Source: Anagrus nilaparvatae
Lineage: Eukaryota; Arthropoda; Insecta; Hymenoptera; Mymaridae
Length of the DNA stretch: 64,000 nt
NCBI GenBank assembly: GCA_022575985.1
Contig: JAKSXM010000040.1
Span: forward strand, 16,262,001-16,326,000
Reading direction: 5' to 3'
Positions 11,881 through 22,588 of this stretch are shown here, in pieces (the first letter of the stretch is position 1; each line of letters starts with the position of its first letter). The translations under genes were made by a program, and so were the position numbers. Below the pieces are notes generated by a model. It searched no databases, was not told the DNA's origin, and saw only the letters and a list, made by a program, of their open reading frames with translations.

Positions 11881-12230
11881 TAGGTTATTGAGTTCAAATT
11901 TATTTGTAAAATTTTTATTTTTTTTTTTTTTTTTTTTTTGGGCCCCTTCAAGAAGGGGCCTTTTTCGTAGGACGAGGAGACTGCATTTACGCATACCATA
12001 CACGCGTACTGTATGGTTATGTGGGACTCAACCTCAAATTTGTATCTGGGGTTGCCCAGATATACACAATTGAGGAATTACAATACCCACTAAACTCCCC
12101 ACCCTCCTGCATTTATGACAATATCATAGAATCCGGACCGGGACTCCCTGTTTAGGTATTACTTCGGTCCGGAAACAATGCAGCCCAGGCATTTCTTCGC
12201 CATACCCTGTCAATAAAGGAGGAGATTTTT

Positions 12231-13575
12231 CTACGAGAGGAAACCTTCCTCCTTTTTTCCAATCAGTGTCGCCCGTACGTACTCTGCCACACTGTACCAG
12301 TTAGCGGCACTGCGCAGCATTTCCGGGACATCCAAAGCAGGGTGTTGTTGGTTTGGATGATCCGGGAAGAGAGCGTCCACTATTCTTTTGGTCGTTGCTT
12401 CATCCATCGTGTTGTCACATCCGGACTTAAGTTTGCCCATGACAACCTTATATCCCAGGCCCCACGGGTCGCTGTTGACATCATCTCTTAGGGACCGAAA
12501 ACAGCGCGCCTTGCTGAGGCGGATAGCTTTCGCCAGCCTATGCTTGGCTCCCTTGTACTCTTCAGAGCGCGTAGCCAGCTCTGGGCGGCCATGCGCTCTT
12601 TGCCGTCTTCTGCGTGCGCCGTGACAGACCCGTCTTAGCTCCGCAATTTCTTCATTCCACCAGTACACGCTTCTTTTACCCTTCCAGGGCCGTTTACGTG
12701 GCATAGAGGCATCGCAGGCTCCCCTCAGAAGAGCAGTTACCCTCTTGACAAGGGTCTCTGCCTCTCGCGGGGTGGTCGGTCCTCCATGCCAGGCTGGGAT
12801 TGACGAGAACTCTTCGCGAAGATAATCCACAAATCTGTCCCCGTCCATCTTTGACACATTCCAGCCTAGTGGGCGCTTTTACGTACGGGGGCCGATTAGC
12901 AACCCTATCACGCACTTTGATGGTGATGTAATTATGATCGCTGCCATTGGCTCCATCCATCACCCTCCAGCCACCCACTCTTCCTGCCAGCCCGTTCGAG
13001 GCAAAAGTGACATCAGGGATCGATTCGCCAAAGCCTGGCCTTACGTAGGTTGGAATGTTCCCAGAGTGCATGACCACCAGATCAGTTCTAGCAGCCATCT
13101 CTAGGATCAACGTTCCCCTACGGTTCGTGGTTGGCATTCCCCATTCCACGGCCCTGGCATTTAAGTCCCCAGCAAATATGATATTGCCAGAGACTTCCCT
13201 TATCGTTTCCTCCAATGAGGCCAGCTTTGCGGTGAACACCCCAATAGTGTCATTCGGTGACAAATAACAACTAATGAAAGTTGTATCACCGCACTTTGCC
13301 CAGACGTGGCAATTGCCTTTTCCATGTCGTGACATAGACGTCTGAGCACGACCTCGTAGCCATATAGCGCACCGGCCTGTGTCATCGGTTAACCAGAATT
13401 GCTGGTTCCTATTGCGAAGCGGCTCGAATAGCAAGACGACGCTAGAGTCTGTCTCGCCTGCGAGCTGATCGAGCAAAAGGTCAGCAAGAATGGTTTTGTT
13501 CATATTCCCTTGCAGGACTCCGAACATTACCGATGACACTTTATCTTCCTTGCAGTAAGTGCCTCCCGATAACAC
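12231..13575 (-). pseudogene. R1-clade ORF2: endonuclease plus linker, RT missing
   Basis: The first part (13575 down to about 12850) is an apurinic-type endonuclease that nicks the target for retrotransposition. GDLNAR and SDHNYITIKV, the catalytic Asp/Asn and Asp/His blocks, are visible, as is an N-terminal LQGNMNKT that corresponds to the usual LQ.N segment. A frameshift near 12850 moves the reading into a second frame (12857-12231), which holds the basic linker typical of R1-type elements, with SVYWWNEEIAELRR. The frame then stops at KKEEGFLS and the element passes directly to the 3' UTR. The whole reverse transcriptase, including any YADD box, is absent. The start overlaps the end of ORF1, the usual ORF1/ORF2 arrangement of this clade. 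It is not functional. Confidence 0.85.
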
Positions 13576-15457
13576 TTACATGCTCCGCATCCTGGAAGGT
13601 GGTCGGTCTTGGCCTTGTCAGCTCTTTCCCTGCAGAGGAAGCATTCTGCTTTTTCCACAGGACAATTTTCTGACTTGTGGCCTTGAACGCCACATTTAAA
13701 ACACGCAAATTTTCGGTCCATGCCCTTACATGGTTGTGGCCGAAACCAAGACACTTAAAGCACCGTGTAACCTCGGCTCTTAAGCGCACTTGCCAATTAG
13801 ACCAGCCATTATTTAGCCGGCCTTTTTTGGTCAATTTTAGTGCGGCGGCTTCTGGTAGGTCTACGACCGCCATATCCGCCTTAGTGCCCTTAGCCTTGAA
13901 GATGGCGACTTTTATGTCGTCATCGTTCTGCAGCTTGGTTGCCTCCTTTATCACCTGCCTCACTTCGTCGCTACCAGTAGTACCATCTAGGCTTCTGATC
14001 TCCACGGTTAGGTGGGGAATCAGTTCCTTGACTGTACTTTCTGGGCCTGCGACCGTCTTGACAGTGTCTAATAGTTTTTGCCGGTCTTTCGACGAGCTCA
14101 GCTCTATTAGGACGCTCCCATCCTGGGTTTTCTGGATTCGGTGAACCTCAGTCCCTGAATCTTTTAGTTGGACACCTCTTTTGATCTCCAGCAGGGCTGT
14201 TGCATAAGACTTCCCTTCAGGAGGCTTTATTATTAGAGCCTCCTTATGCTTAGAGATCCTTATGCGCCGGTTCTGGCGCTTCTTTCTCCTGCCTTTTTCT
14301 GTCGCCTCGGAAGGAGGAGATACGCCATCTCCTTCCTTCTTCTGCGGCTTTTTCTTTTTGCTTCTTTTATTTTCTGCTCCCTGCCGCAGGTTTGCTGCCG
14401 CTGCAGTTATTTTTTGCTGTTGCTTCTCCTGCTGCTTCTTCTGTTCCTGCTCTTGGTTTTTACAAGCCTCTGCCTCCTTTCTTTCAAACTCTTTTTTCTT
14501 TTTCTTCTGTTCCTTTTTTCTTTGACCTTTGTTTTTAACAGCGACGAAATCATCCTCGTCTGGACGGGAGGTATCTGTAGCTACATCTTTTGGCTGCGTT
14601 TGCTGGCCAGAAGCTAACTGATTTACCTCCTGAACCATATCTTTCGGAGGAGACATCACTGCATTAGCGAAGGTCTTCCTTAGAGGGAGTTCCGGGGGCG
14701 TTTTCTGCGCCAGTCTCTTTTTTGTATTCTCCTTTCCGGGTGGGCTTCGGGACGCAGTCGGAGCCCTCTTCTTTCCTTTTCCAGTCATAACCCCTGATGC
14801 TTCCTCTATAGGAATATCGGGTTTTTATTTTCCATTTAAAAGCTCCTGCTGCAGTTCAAAAATTGTCTTAAGCCTGGCTAAAAATTTTTCAAACTCAGCT
14901 ATGCCTTTTTTGACTGTCATATTATAGTTCTTCTGTAGTTTGACTGAGTCTCTCATCTGAGTAATATCTCTCTCCATGTTTGAGTGGATTTCAATGCACG
15001 CCTTGTTATAGTCCTTTGATATTCGGAGATATCTTTCTATATTTTCTTCCCTCTTGCCTTCGTCATCAAGCCCAACTTCGCTAACATTAGGCAACGAATA
15101 TGACCTCTGGTCCTTCAGAATAGAAGGCCGTATCAAGCTGTTGCTTGAACCTTTTTGGGCGCCACATTTTGCGCATATATCACCTTCCATTGAGGATTTG
15201 CGGGAGGAATCCTCGACCTCTAGCCTAGTTAAGACTACCTTTGCCATCTTTTTTTCAGCATTAATTAGAGCTAGATGTTGTTGCTCTGTGGGCGTGGTGT
15301 TCTGCCCTTGCTGCTGAGAAATGCTAAATTGGAGACCCCCAGAATCCGTGTCTCCGGCTCTGACCATCAAGGCTTTCACTTGATCGGAATCAGAGGTTGA
15401 ATTATCCTCTGTAAGAGGGGTATCAACCTGGGGTAATTCACTGTATTTATTTAGCAT
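13527..15457 (-). pseudogene. R1-clade ORF1 (gag-like, CCHC zinc knuckles)
   Basis: This is a nucleic-acid-binding ORF1 protein. It starts at 15457 with a Ser/Gln-rich N-terminus containing a CAKCG half-finger and a predicted coiled coil. An in-frame TAA at 14825-14827 is followed, still in frame, by a second stretch from about 14824. That stretch has a long Lys/Glu/Gln-rich region (coiled coil), a central gag core and, near 13760, the first CCHC knuckle (CFKCLGFGH). A frameshift at about 13740 then moves the remaining knuckles (CFKCGVQGHKSENC and a Cys-rich tail) into another frame ending at 13527. The breaks are thus one stop and one frameshift. The K/E/Q-rich region gives a long antisense open frame that I regard as chance. 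Confidence 0.8.
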
Positions 15458-16498
15458 TGTACATAAAATAAGCCTGTGTCCCTGGACAAAGGGCCCTTAG
15501 TTGGGTAAGAGTACCCTTCAGATTATTATTAAAGGATTTATGTTAGTCGCTGACAGAGAGTATCTATCAGCTTCCAGCGTCCATCCAGTAATAATAGTCC
15601 TACAGATCGGGCGGTTTTCATCACCATGTCTGATGACATCACATACGATTATTAATCCGGCATGTAACAGACTTCGATTGAGAGGCGGTGACGCGAGGGA
15701 ACACCAATCCTCAATCTAACAGGCAAAGTGTTTCCACCTCTATGTTTGCTACCATTCCACAATGTTTTATACCTGTCATGGAACAGGTCAGGCATCTACC
15801 AGTGGAGTCATGAGGGCTGATGTCAGATTTTACTCTGGAACCAGGCGGCATTGATTCCATAGATAGATCCCCTACAGAATGGAGGATTGCTCCTCCTTGT
15901 CTGATGACAATGCCACTTCCCAATAACCCAATAACCCATCACCTTCACACATTACTAAACCAGAAAATACAACCTGCAGTCATGATTTAGCGGGACTCGC
16001 GACTACCTTTAATCGGCTACGTCGCTGTGCTCGAGGTAGAATTCTCCCATGCTAAGAGCCAATACGTCAGGTCTAAGGCAACCCTGTATGTGGCTTATAT
16101 CGCACTTAGGTTGGAGAAAACCTTGGAGCCCCTTTAATATGCCTCTTCCTCAAGGATAGTTTAGGATAGCAGTCTCTGCATGCTTGTCAAGAATGCTCGA
16201 GGGAAAAACAAGGCATAAGACCCGGTTTATAGGGAAGCCTCTGTTATTCCAGAACCACTTATAGACTAACTATGAGCAGTCTGCGGCATTCCTAACATGC
16301 ACACATGGGATAAAGCATAGAGCATGTCCCCGGAGAAATGCAAGGCATGAGACCCGATTTATAGGGCAGCCTCAGTTGTTCCAGAGAGCTATATCCTATA
16401 TCCTTGATTCTAGTTCAACCTTGAAAAAAGGCGGCCTGAACCACCCTCCTCCTTCCTCAGCCTTATGAGGCTCCGGGCTTGGGACCGGTACAGCGGAG
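15458..16498 (-). other. R1-element 5' UTR with internal 132-bp repeat
   Basis: This sequence between the 5' border of the element and the ORF1 start has no conserved coding. A segment of about 70 bp, with AAGGCATAAGACCC at 16210 and AAGGCATGAGACCC at 16342, is repeated with a 132-bp period. It contains the shared words TTTATAGGG and GTTCCAGA. Repeated 5' UTR units are known in several R1/LOA-type elements and often carry promoter activity; that role is inference here. Confidence 0.55.
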
Positions 16499-16514
16499 TT
16501 TGTAAAATTTTTAT

Positions 16515-17053
16515 AGATGTCGTATTTGTTTTATTAATAATTCGTTCAATTGTTATAGATGGATTGGTATCCAAACCTGATTTAAAAAATAATTTTATAA
16601 TAAAAGTAAAGGTATTTATAGTTAACAATGTCTTAATATATGGGTTGGTATCCAAACCTGATTTAATTTTATATAATGAAAGTAAAACTAATTATACTTA
16701 ACAATGTGAATTTTTTGTCTTTATAGTTAGTGTTATGATCGTTATGAAAGGTCTATATCCAGTTGATGATGTTCTAGATATTTATATCTTGTATTTTTTT
16801 ATGAAATATTATAATAAATTTCTGTAAGTATTGATTGATTCTTATTTTCAATTATGTATTTAATTATCAAGTAAATTTTTTTTTTAAATAATGAGGTTTA
16901 TAAAATTTATTTGTAATTATAAAATTTTTTGAAATAAATGGTTTATTTTAATTTAAATTTTTTAATCATATATATATTAAAATTTATATAATTTATATAT
17001 TAATTCATTTTTGTATTTTTTATAGAGTTTTTTTATCACGAAGGGTTTTTGAA
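16515..17053. other. AT-rich flank upstream of RPA-like gene 1
   Basis: The word TTGGTATCCAAACCTGATTTA occurs at about 16563 and again at about 16646 as a direct repeat of roughly 83 bp, each followed by similar AT-rich sequence. No gene was recognised. The region should hold the promoter and 5' UTR of the RPA-like gene that starts at 17054, but no motif stands out. Confidence 0.45.
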
Positions 17054-18047
17054 ATGGAGGTTACTAATATAGTCAATTTTAAGGATCTTGAAGAAATAGT
17101 AACGAAGTATGTATAATTTTATATTATATTCTAGAATAAAAATTTATTGTATGCAATTTTTAGGAGCGTTGTACGTGGTCGTGTATATATCAAATCATTA
17201 ATACGTAAAGTAATGAAAAATGGAGTCGAATTTAAAATTTTTCATATTGACCTTGTCGACTTGGAGAAAAAGAAGATGAGATTTTTCATTTCGGAGGGAT
17301 TTTATAATTTGATTCAGGTATATTATTTTATATTAAATAAATAGTTAAATACTAATCAAATTTATTTATTTTAATAAATTTATAGAGAAATAAGGTATAT
17401 AAATAGAAATAAGGTAATAACCTTTTCGAACTTTTATATTCGATTTATTGAGCCTAGGTTAACAATCTTGGAACTCATTTTGAGGCTGATATGCACTCAG
17501 ATGGAATTGTTAAGGAGCATTTAGATATTTCATCTTCTTATAATTATATTCCTGATGAATTTTTGCTTTTGGATAAAATTCAAGATATGGATGATCAAGT
17601 ATGCGTAGGTAATTAAAATAATATATTTATAGTATATATATTTGATTAATATATTTTATGTTTTTAATTTTTAGATGTTGTTTGTTATGTTAAAGAAGTT
17701 AAAGATATTGAAATTTGTACATATAAATTGAGTCACCGTACTGGACATAAAAAAGAATTAATTGTTTCTGATAAAAGCGGGGTTATTGTAAGTTATAATT
17801 GTATTTTGATAATTTTTAATTTTAATTATACAATTTTGTTTAGATGTCAGTAATGTTGTGGAATGAGGCTGCTTTAAGATTAATATTTAATATGTTAGAT
17901 ATATTAACTATAAGAACCGGTATTGTTCAGCGGAATGTAAGTGGAGTATTCATTTCCGTTAATCAATGCAGTACAGTTGAAAAGTTTGATGACAATGAAA
18001 GTTCAAATATTTTATTTCAATATATTGAAGATAATTATAAAAATTAA
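17054..18047 (+). CDS. RPA70-like OB-fold protein, gene 1 (five exons)
   Basis: Five exons can be joined in one frame: 17054-17106, 17164-17317, 17458-17608, 17675-17787 and 17844-18047, with GTATGT, GTATAT, GTAATT and GTAAGT donors and AG acceptors, giving 224 residues. Exons 1-2 match the first DNA-binding OB fold of replication protein A large subunit (RGRVYIKSLIRK, then HIDLVD). Exons 4-5 match the second (YKLSHRTGHKKELIVSDKSGVI, here split by an intron, then MLWNEAA). RPA70 binds single-stranded DNA in replication and repair; this form has only two OB folds and lacks the N-terminal and C-terminal domains. A better match to RPA in exon 3 (NKVITFSNF) lies upstream of the chosen acceptor but is spoiled by a 19-bp tandem duplication with a stop and a 1-nt shift, so the gene may be a decaying copy that survives by using a later acceptor. 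The intron phases (2,0,1,0) equal those of gene 2. Confidence 0.65.
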
Positions 18048-18390
18048 ATTGTTGATATGTAATTTCTAAAAAAAATTAATTTAGAATTTTGCGGTTTAAT
18101 TGTTGTGGTAAAAATATCAAATGTTTTATTTTTATATAATAAATTAGTATGTGTAAGTACTAATTAATGTACTAATTATTATTACTTTAGTTCAAATTAA
18201 TAAAAGAAATTTAAATTAAAAAATAATTTTTATAATTTATTTAGTTGTTGTATATGTTACCTAACCTTTTAATAAAAATATAAATAATCTTCTTAAGATT
18301 TAATTTGTAACACAAACTTTTTAAAGAATAAATTAGTCCTATACAAATTTTGAAATAAATTATATTTTTAAAAAATAAAATGTTTGTAAA
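18048..18390. other. AT-rich 3' flank of RPA-like gene 1
   Basis: No gene is seen. Possible AATAAA-type polyadenylation words occur near 18140 and 18200. The 4.2-kb duplicated block starts at its right edge. Confidence 0.4.
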
Positions 18391-18440
18391 TTTTATTAGC
18401 TAATTATGAAGTTGATGAGCTTGGTTGTACAGTTATAAGC

Positions 18441-18654
18441 TTTTTTGCCCTCCCGGGCGTAAAACTCGTGTATAAAGAATTTTCTGAACTCGTTCTACGC
18501 CTAGGTGGGCAAAAAATAGTGTAAGCACCATGGGCGAAATACTTTAGACACGAGCGTGAACACATATCACTCGTGCCCGGCTTCGCCGAGCACTCGTGCT
18601 AGTGCTCACGCTAGTGCCGAAACTTTTACGCCCTTGATACTTAATATACTATTT
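18441..18654. repeat. GC-rich MITE, half form
   Basis: The sequence runs from TTTTTTGCCCTCCCGGGCGT to CTTGATACTTAATATACTAT. It contains a strong internal hairpin around CACTCGTGCCCGGCTTCG. The same sequence is found at 25658-25871 and, as a head-to-head inverted pair, at 38409-38824. It is non-coding. The half form here corresponds to one arm of that palindrome. Confidence 0.75.
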
Positions 18655-18767
18655 TAATTCGATGTCTGAAATTTGTTGTTCAGCAAAAACTCACCAACCA
18701 AAAATATTTAAAAGATATGCTTCAGAACAAACACTTGCCATGTAGTCAATAAAATAACTTAAAGTTC

Positions 18768-19640
18768 AGTATTCTTTTTTAACAGCTCATTTAAAGGTAA
18801 ATTTACTAATTTTTGACTTGCTACCATCAATTGGCTCGAGTTGTGACTTACACCTATAGAATTATGGGTATCTTTCATTCCAATTATATGATTTTCTAAA
18901 ATTTTTTTAACATATAAAAGACTATTTAATTGTTGATTCACTATCAAATCATCCTCTCCATCTGAATCTTTAGATCGTTAATGAGCTTTTTCTTTACAGA
19001 CAATAAAGTGATAAATGATTGTTTGATTCTTTTTTATCTCGAGATAAATTTCTTTTTCTGTCTTTTGTAGATGATCTTTCAGAATTATTTTTTTTATTGT
19101 CTCTAATTGGCAGTGGTTGTGTAATAATAGGACTGGGTAATACAGTTTGCTGTTCTATAGCCTGCAAAATTCCTCGAATAAGCTCATCTAATAAAAAAAA
19201 TAAAACTTTTTGAAGCTGGAGGTAAGACTAACCGTATCGAATTCAGGAAGAGCTGAATGTTTATTATACATTTCATGTAAAGTAGCTTCAGTTTTTGTCT
19301 TTTTAGCTCTTGTAGCATTAGCATTAGCAGCTGACCGAGTTAATGTATCCAAGGTACTTGGTTGGATCTTTAAGTAATTTCCTTCATAATAAGTTGATAA
19401 TTGAAATGAATGCCTTTGCCTAACTTATTACTCTTATGTTAATTTACATGCTTGATCCATATTATCAGAATCATGACTCTGTTGTTGCATAACAACTAAC
19501 GCTTCTTATTTAGGGAGGCCAGGATAAAATTTTAAAAAACCGGTGCATGCCATGGCATCATGAATGATACTTTTATGTCATAAAAAAGATGCAAAAACTG
19601 TTCGAAGGGTTTCTGCTACAGAAGGACTGATTGCTTCTTT
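18768..19640 (-). pseudogene. Decayed intronless host-like gene fragment
   Basis: On the minus strand a protein-like reading can be followed from about 19640 to 18768, with recognisable low-bias segments: HDAMACTGFLKFYPGLPK, RQRHSFQLSTYYEGNYLKI, PSTLDTLTRSAANANATRAK, LLDELIRGILQAIEQQTVLP and, last, QQLNSLLYVKKILENH. It is cut by several stops (near 19598, 19508 and 19432) and at least two frameshifts (near 19195 and 18980). There are no obvious introns, which fits a retrocopy. The segments look like part of a long, conserved eukaryotic protein, perhaps a large ubiquitin-ligase-type protein, but I cannot name it with confidence. It is not obviously a transposon protein. Confidence 0.4.
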
Positions 19641-20780
19641 GACTTATTTATTATATTTATTTAGGGGCCATTCATAAATTACATAACGCAGTTATATAGT
19701 GGGTGGTCTGCTGTTTAACGTTACTATAATGTTAATTTACATCAAATTTACATTGATTAAGGTGTTACTATATGGTTGATGGTATGAGTTTATGTATATT
19801 ATATAATATTATATCAGTTTATTTAAAAAATAATATTTTTTTATTTTTTATTTGGGGTATGGCAGTAAAATTTCTTTTAAAAAGAAAATAATATAACAAA
19901 ATTGATTTTGCAGTTAAGATGTTTTATTTTTTTTTAATATTTTTTTTTATAAATTATAATTTTCTTTATATATTTAACATCTTTTAAAAAATTTTTAATT
20001 GTTTTTTATATAAATTTCATTTGTTCTTAATCTAAGTATATAAATTAATATTTTAAATATTTTCTAATGAAATTTTTTTTGAATATATATATATGTTAAT
20101 AATCATATCTTCAAACATAACAACTTATTTATATACAAAAATATACATTTTAAATGTAACAATAAATTATAATATTATAAATATGAATTATAAGTATATT
20201 TAATTTATTAAGAGATTAATTCTTTTGGAATCAATTTTTATTTATATAAATTTTTTGAAAATTTAATTCAATTTTATTATTTATAATTTTAAATTTAATA
20301 TAATTTAAATGTTATATCATTTATCTTAATATGTATAAATTAAAATTTTTTATCTTATGATATTACTTAATTAATATTTACAAAATTATATTTAAATTAT
20401 ATTACAATATTAAATAATATTTTAATCAGCAATTTACAATTAAATTTTTGTATATATAAATAAATTTACATAAATTATTAAACTAATATTTAAATTATTA
20501 AACAAACAGTTAAATTTTTATAAATTATTAAATAATTATTCAAACAAGGATAACTAATATATAATTTCTAGTTAAACTTTTCTAGTTAAAGTATTCTGTT
20601 CTGAACTTACTTTCATTTATAAATGTTTGAAATAATTATATTTGTAAATCTTTATAGTAAATTGAAAAATTATTAATAAATTTTGTATAAATCAAAATTT
20701 CAAACATTATTACATATAATACATTTATATTTTATAAAATATATGTATGTGCTTTTATTTAACCTTAGATTATATTCTGT
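19641..20780. other. AT-rich stretch inside copy A1
   Basis: About 1.1 kb with extreme AT content and no recognisable gene or terminus. Confidence 0.5.
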
Positions 20781-21290
20781 ATTTAACCTCTTATACGGAG
20801 GTCACCAACAGTTATTTGCACAAGCGGTCCAAACCGCATTTTTTGCTTTTATTCCCTCGGAAGTCGATATATATATTGAGATATATACCGCTTTTTCCTT
20901 TAATGGAAATAATTAGATAGGTTTGGAGACGTATGGACAAATTGTTGGTGAAACTGTGGGATTAGAAGGGATGTTTAGGATAGGTGGAACTTTAACAATC
21001 TTTTCAAACTTTATCTATTCATAGCCTTTACTAGGGTTTGGGATGGCCAAATGCGGTCCAAGGTCCGACTTTTTAATAGGAGCCATGCTGACAATTCCGT
21101 CTTTAAAGCGCAGAGTTGTTATTCACAACAATCGCTTTAAAAGAGGCGCGAAAAACCTTGGAAAAACGCCCTCTATGCATGACATACGGAGGCAAGCAAA
21201 TGGCACTTTCCATTTCGTCTTGCCCCCTGCGACTCGGCAGCTAGCTCTACTCTCCCTTCTTAAAATAAATATTTAATTTTATTAAATATT
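20781..21290. other. GC-richer unidentified block inside copy A1
   Basis: This patch is noticeably less AT-rich than its surroundings and holds two short plus-strand frames (to 20916 and 21043-21276). Short inverted pairs such as AGTTGTTATTCACAACAATCGC occur near 21114. I recognise no protein family in either frame. It may be part of a mobile element. It is repeated at about 27998-28507. Confidence 0.3.
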
Positions 21291-21373
21291 TATTTCCAGA
21301 AAAAAAAGTTGTCACTGCTCTGTATGCGAACCCACTTCATAATATTTTGCTATATTACAAAGTGAGCACGTTA

Positions 21374-22586
21374 CACAGTGGGCTAGAAAAAGTCAAAAAG
21401 GAACAAAATTCGGCTTCAGCGTAATTTTGACTGAAAATAAAATTTAAAAAATGGAATTTATAGGTTGTCATATATATTAAACGATAGGATACCGCTTTTT
21501 TTGAAAAAAAAATATTGGAAAATTTTTTTATGCGTGGGAAATCAGCAAAAATTTTTTTAAATTTGGCACTAAAAATCGGATAAAATGTCAAATTTATAAA
21601 AAAAAAGTTTTTTGATGATACATATACATAAAAATATGCTGAAAAAACCATAATTAACCTAAAAATTTTATCTCAGCTGTGTGTGTGTCTACTATTGTAA
21701 GTGGGTTAGTGGAATATTCGAAAAAACTTATAAATTTAAAAAAAATCAGAGTTTTATTAATTTTTAGTGTTTTTTACTTCCTAAAACGCACAAATAAAGT
21801 ATATATGGGTTTTTTGCATCTACCTTGGTCTTATCCTACATCTGTATATTTTTATGTCTGTATGTGAGCGTGTGTAAAACAAAAAATAACCACTTTATAA
21901 TTCAATATCATTATGATTAATTTAAAAAAAACCAACTGAAAATACGAAAATGCGATTTAACTCACAAACACATACACACGTACACATACAACCATACTCC
22001 CATAGACAAAACTGCACACATTTTATATCAATACACACATACATTCAAGTTTTGTCACCTATAAACAAGTTAACCATTTCATTATTTAATATCTTTATGA
22101 TTAAATTTTAAAAAATCTACTAAAAATGCGAAAATTCAATTTTACACACGCTCCCATACAGACACAAAAATACACAGATGTAGGATAAGACCAAGGTTGA
22201 TGCAAAAAACCCATATATACTTTATTTGTGCGTTTTAGGAAGTAAGAAACACTAAAAATTAATAAAACTCTGATTTTTTTTTAATTTTTAAGTTTTTTCG
22301 AATATTCCACTAACACGCTTACAATAGTAGACACACACATAGCTGAGATAAAATTTTTAGTTTAATTATGGTTTTTTCAGCATATTTTTATGTATATGTA
22401 TCATCAAAAAACTTTTTTTTTATAAATTTGACATTTTATCCGATTTTTAGTGCCAAATTTAAAAAAATTTTTGCTGATTTCCCACGCCTAAAAAAATTTT
22501 CCAATATTTTTTTTTCAAAAAAAGCGGTATCCTATCGTTTAATATATATGACAACCTATAAATTCCATTTTTTAAATTTTTTTTTT
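21374..22586. mobile_element. CACAGTG-ended foldback transposon, truncated copy
   Basis: The left end is CACAGTGGGCTAG (21374) preceded by CGTTA. The two arms of the element are inverted copies of one another (21374 to about 21880 against about 22140-22586). The right terminus is missing because the sequence switches to the 3-kb palindrome at 22587. The complete copy at 28591-29862 shows both ends. Frames seen in the arms are AT-rich chance frames. See the complete copy for the family argument. Confidence 0.75.
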
Positions 22587-22588
22587 GT

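Larger units (their letters stand above)
11919..16498 (-). mobile_element. R1-clade non-LTR retrotransposon, both ends present, RT deleted
   Basis: A poly(A) tail (T run at 11919-11939 on the plus strand) marks the 3' end, and the 16-bp word TTTGTAAAATTTTTAT is present both at 11903-11918 and at 16499-16514, so the borders are a target-site duplication. From 5' to 3' on the minus strand there is a 1-kb 5' UTR with an internal repeat, ORF1 (gag-like), ORF2 with endonuclease and linker, and a 3' UTR from about 12230 down. The reverse transcriptase and C-terminal zinc knuckle expected between the linker and the 3' UTR are missing. The 3' UTR shares words with that of the R1 copy ending at 56017, such as GAGTCCCACATAAC and ATGCGTAA, which puts both in one family. 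GC content is clearly higher than in the host DNA around it. Confidence 0.85.
18391..22586. repeat. 4.2-kb direct repeat, copy A1
   Basis: This block is repeated almost base for base at 25608-29802 (offset 7217). I noticed only one substitution (near 22238 / 29455) and one T-run length change at the right edge. The left junction falls in TTTTATTAGC and the right one inside the T run before GTAAAGG. The block includes a GC-rich MITE, a decayed intronless gene, an AT-rich stretch, a GC-richer patch at about 20790-21290 and most of a CACAGTG-ended foldback transposon. Such near identity means a very recent duplication or an assembly duplication. Confidence 0.9.

Noticed and set aside
14246..14617. 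A long plus-strand frame rich in Leu/Phe over the R1 ORF1.
   Set aside because: It is the antisense of the Lys/Glu/Gln-rich stretch of ORF1 and has no conserved features.
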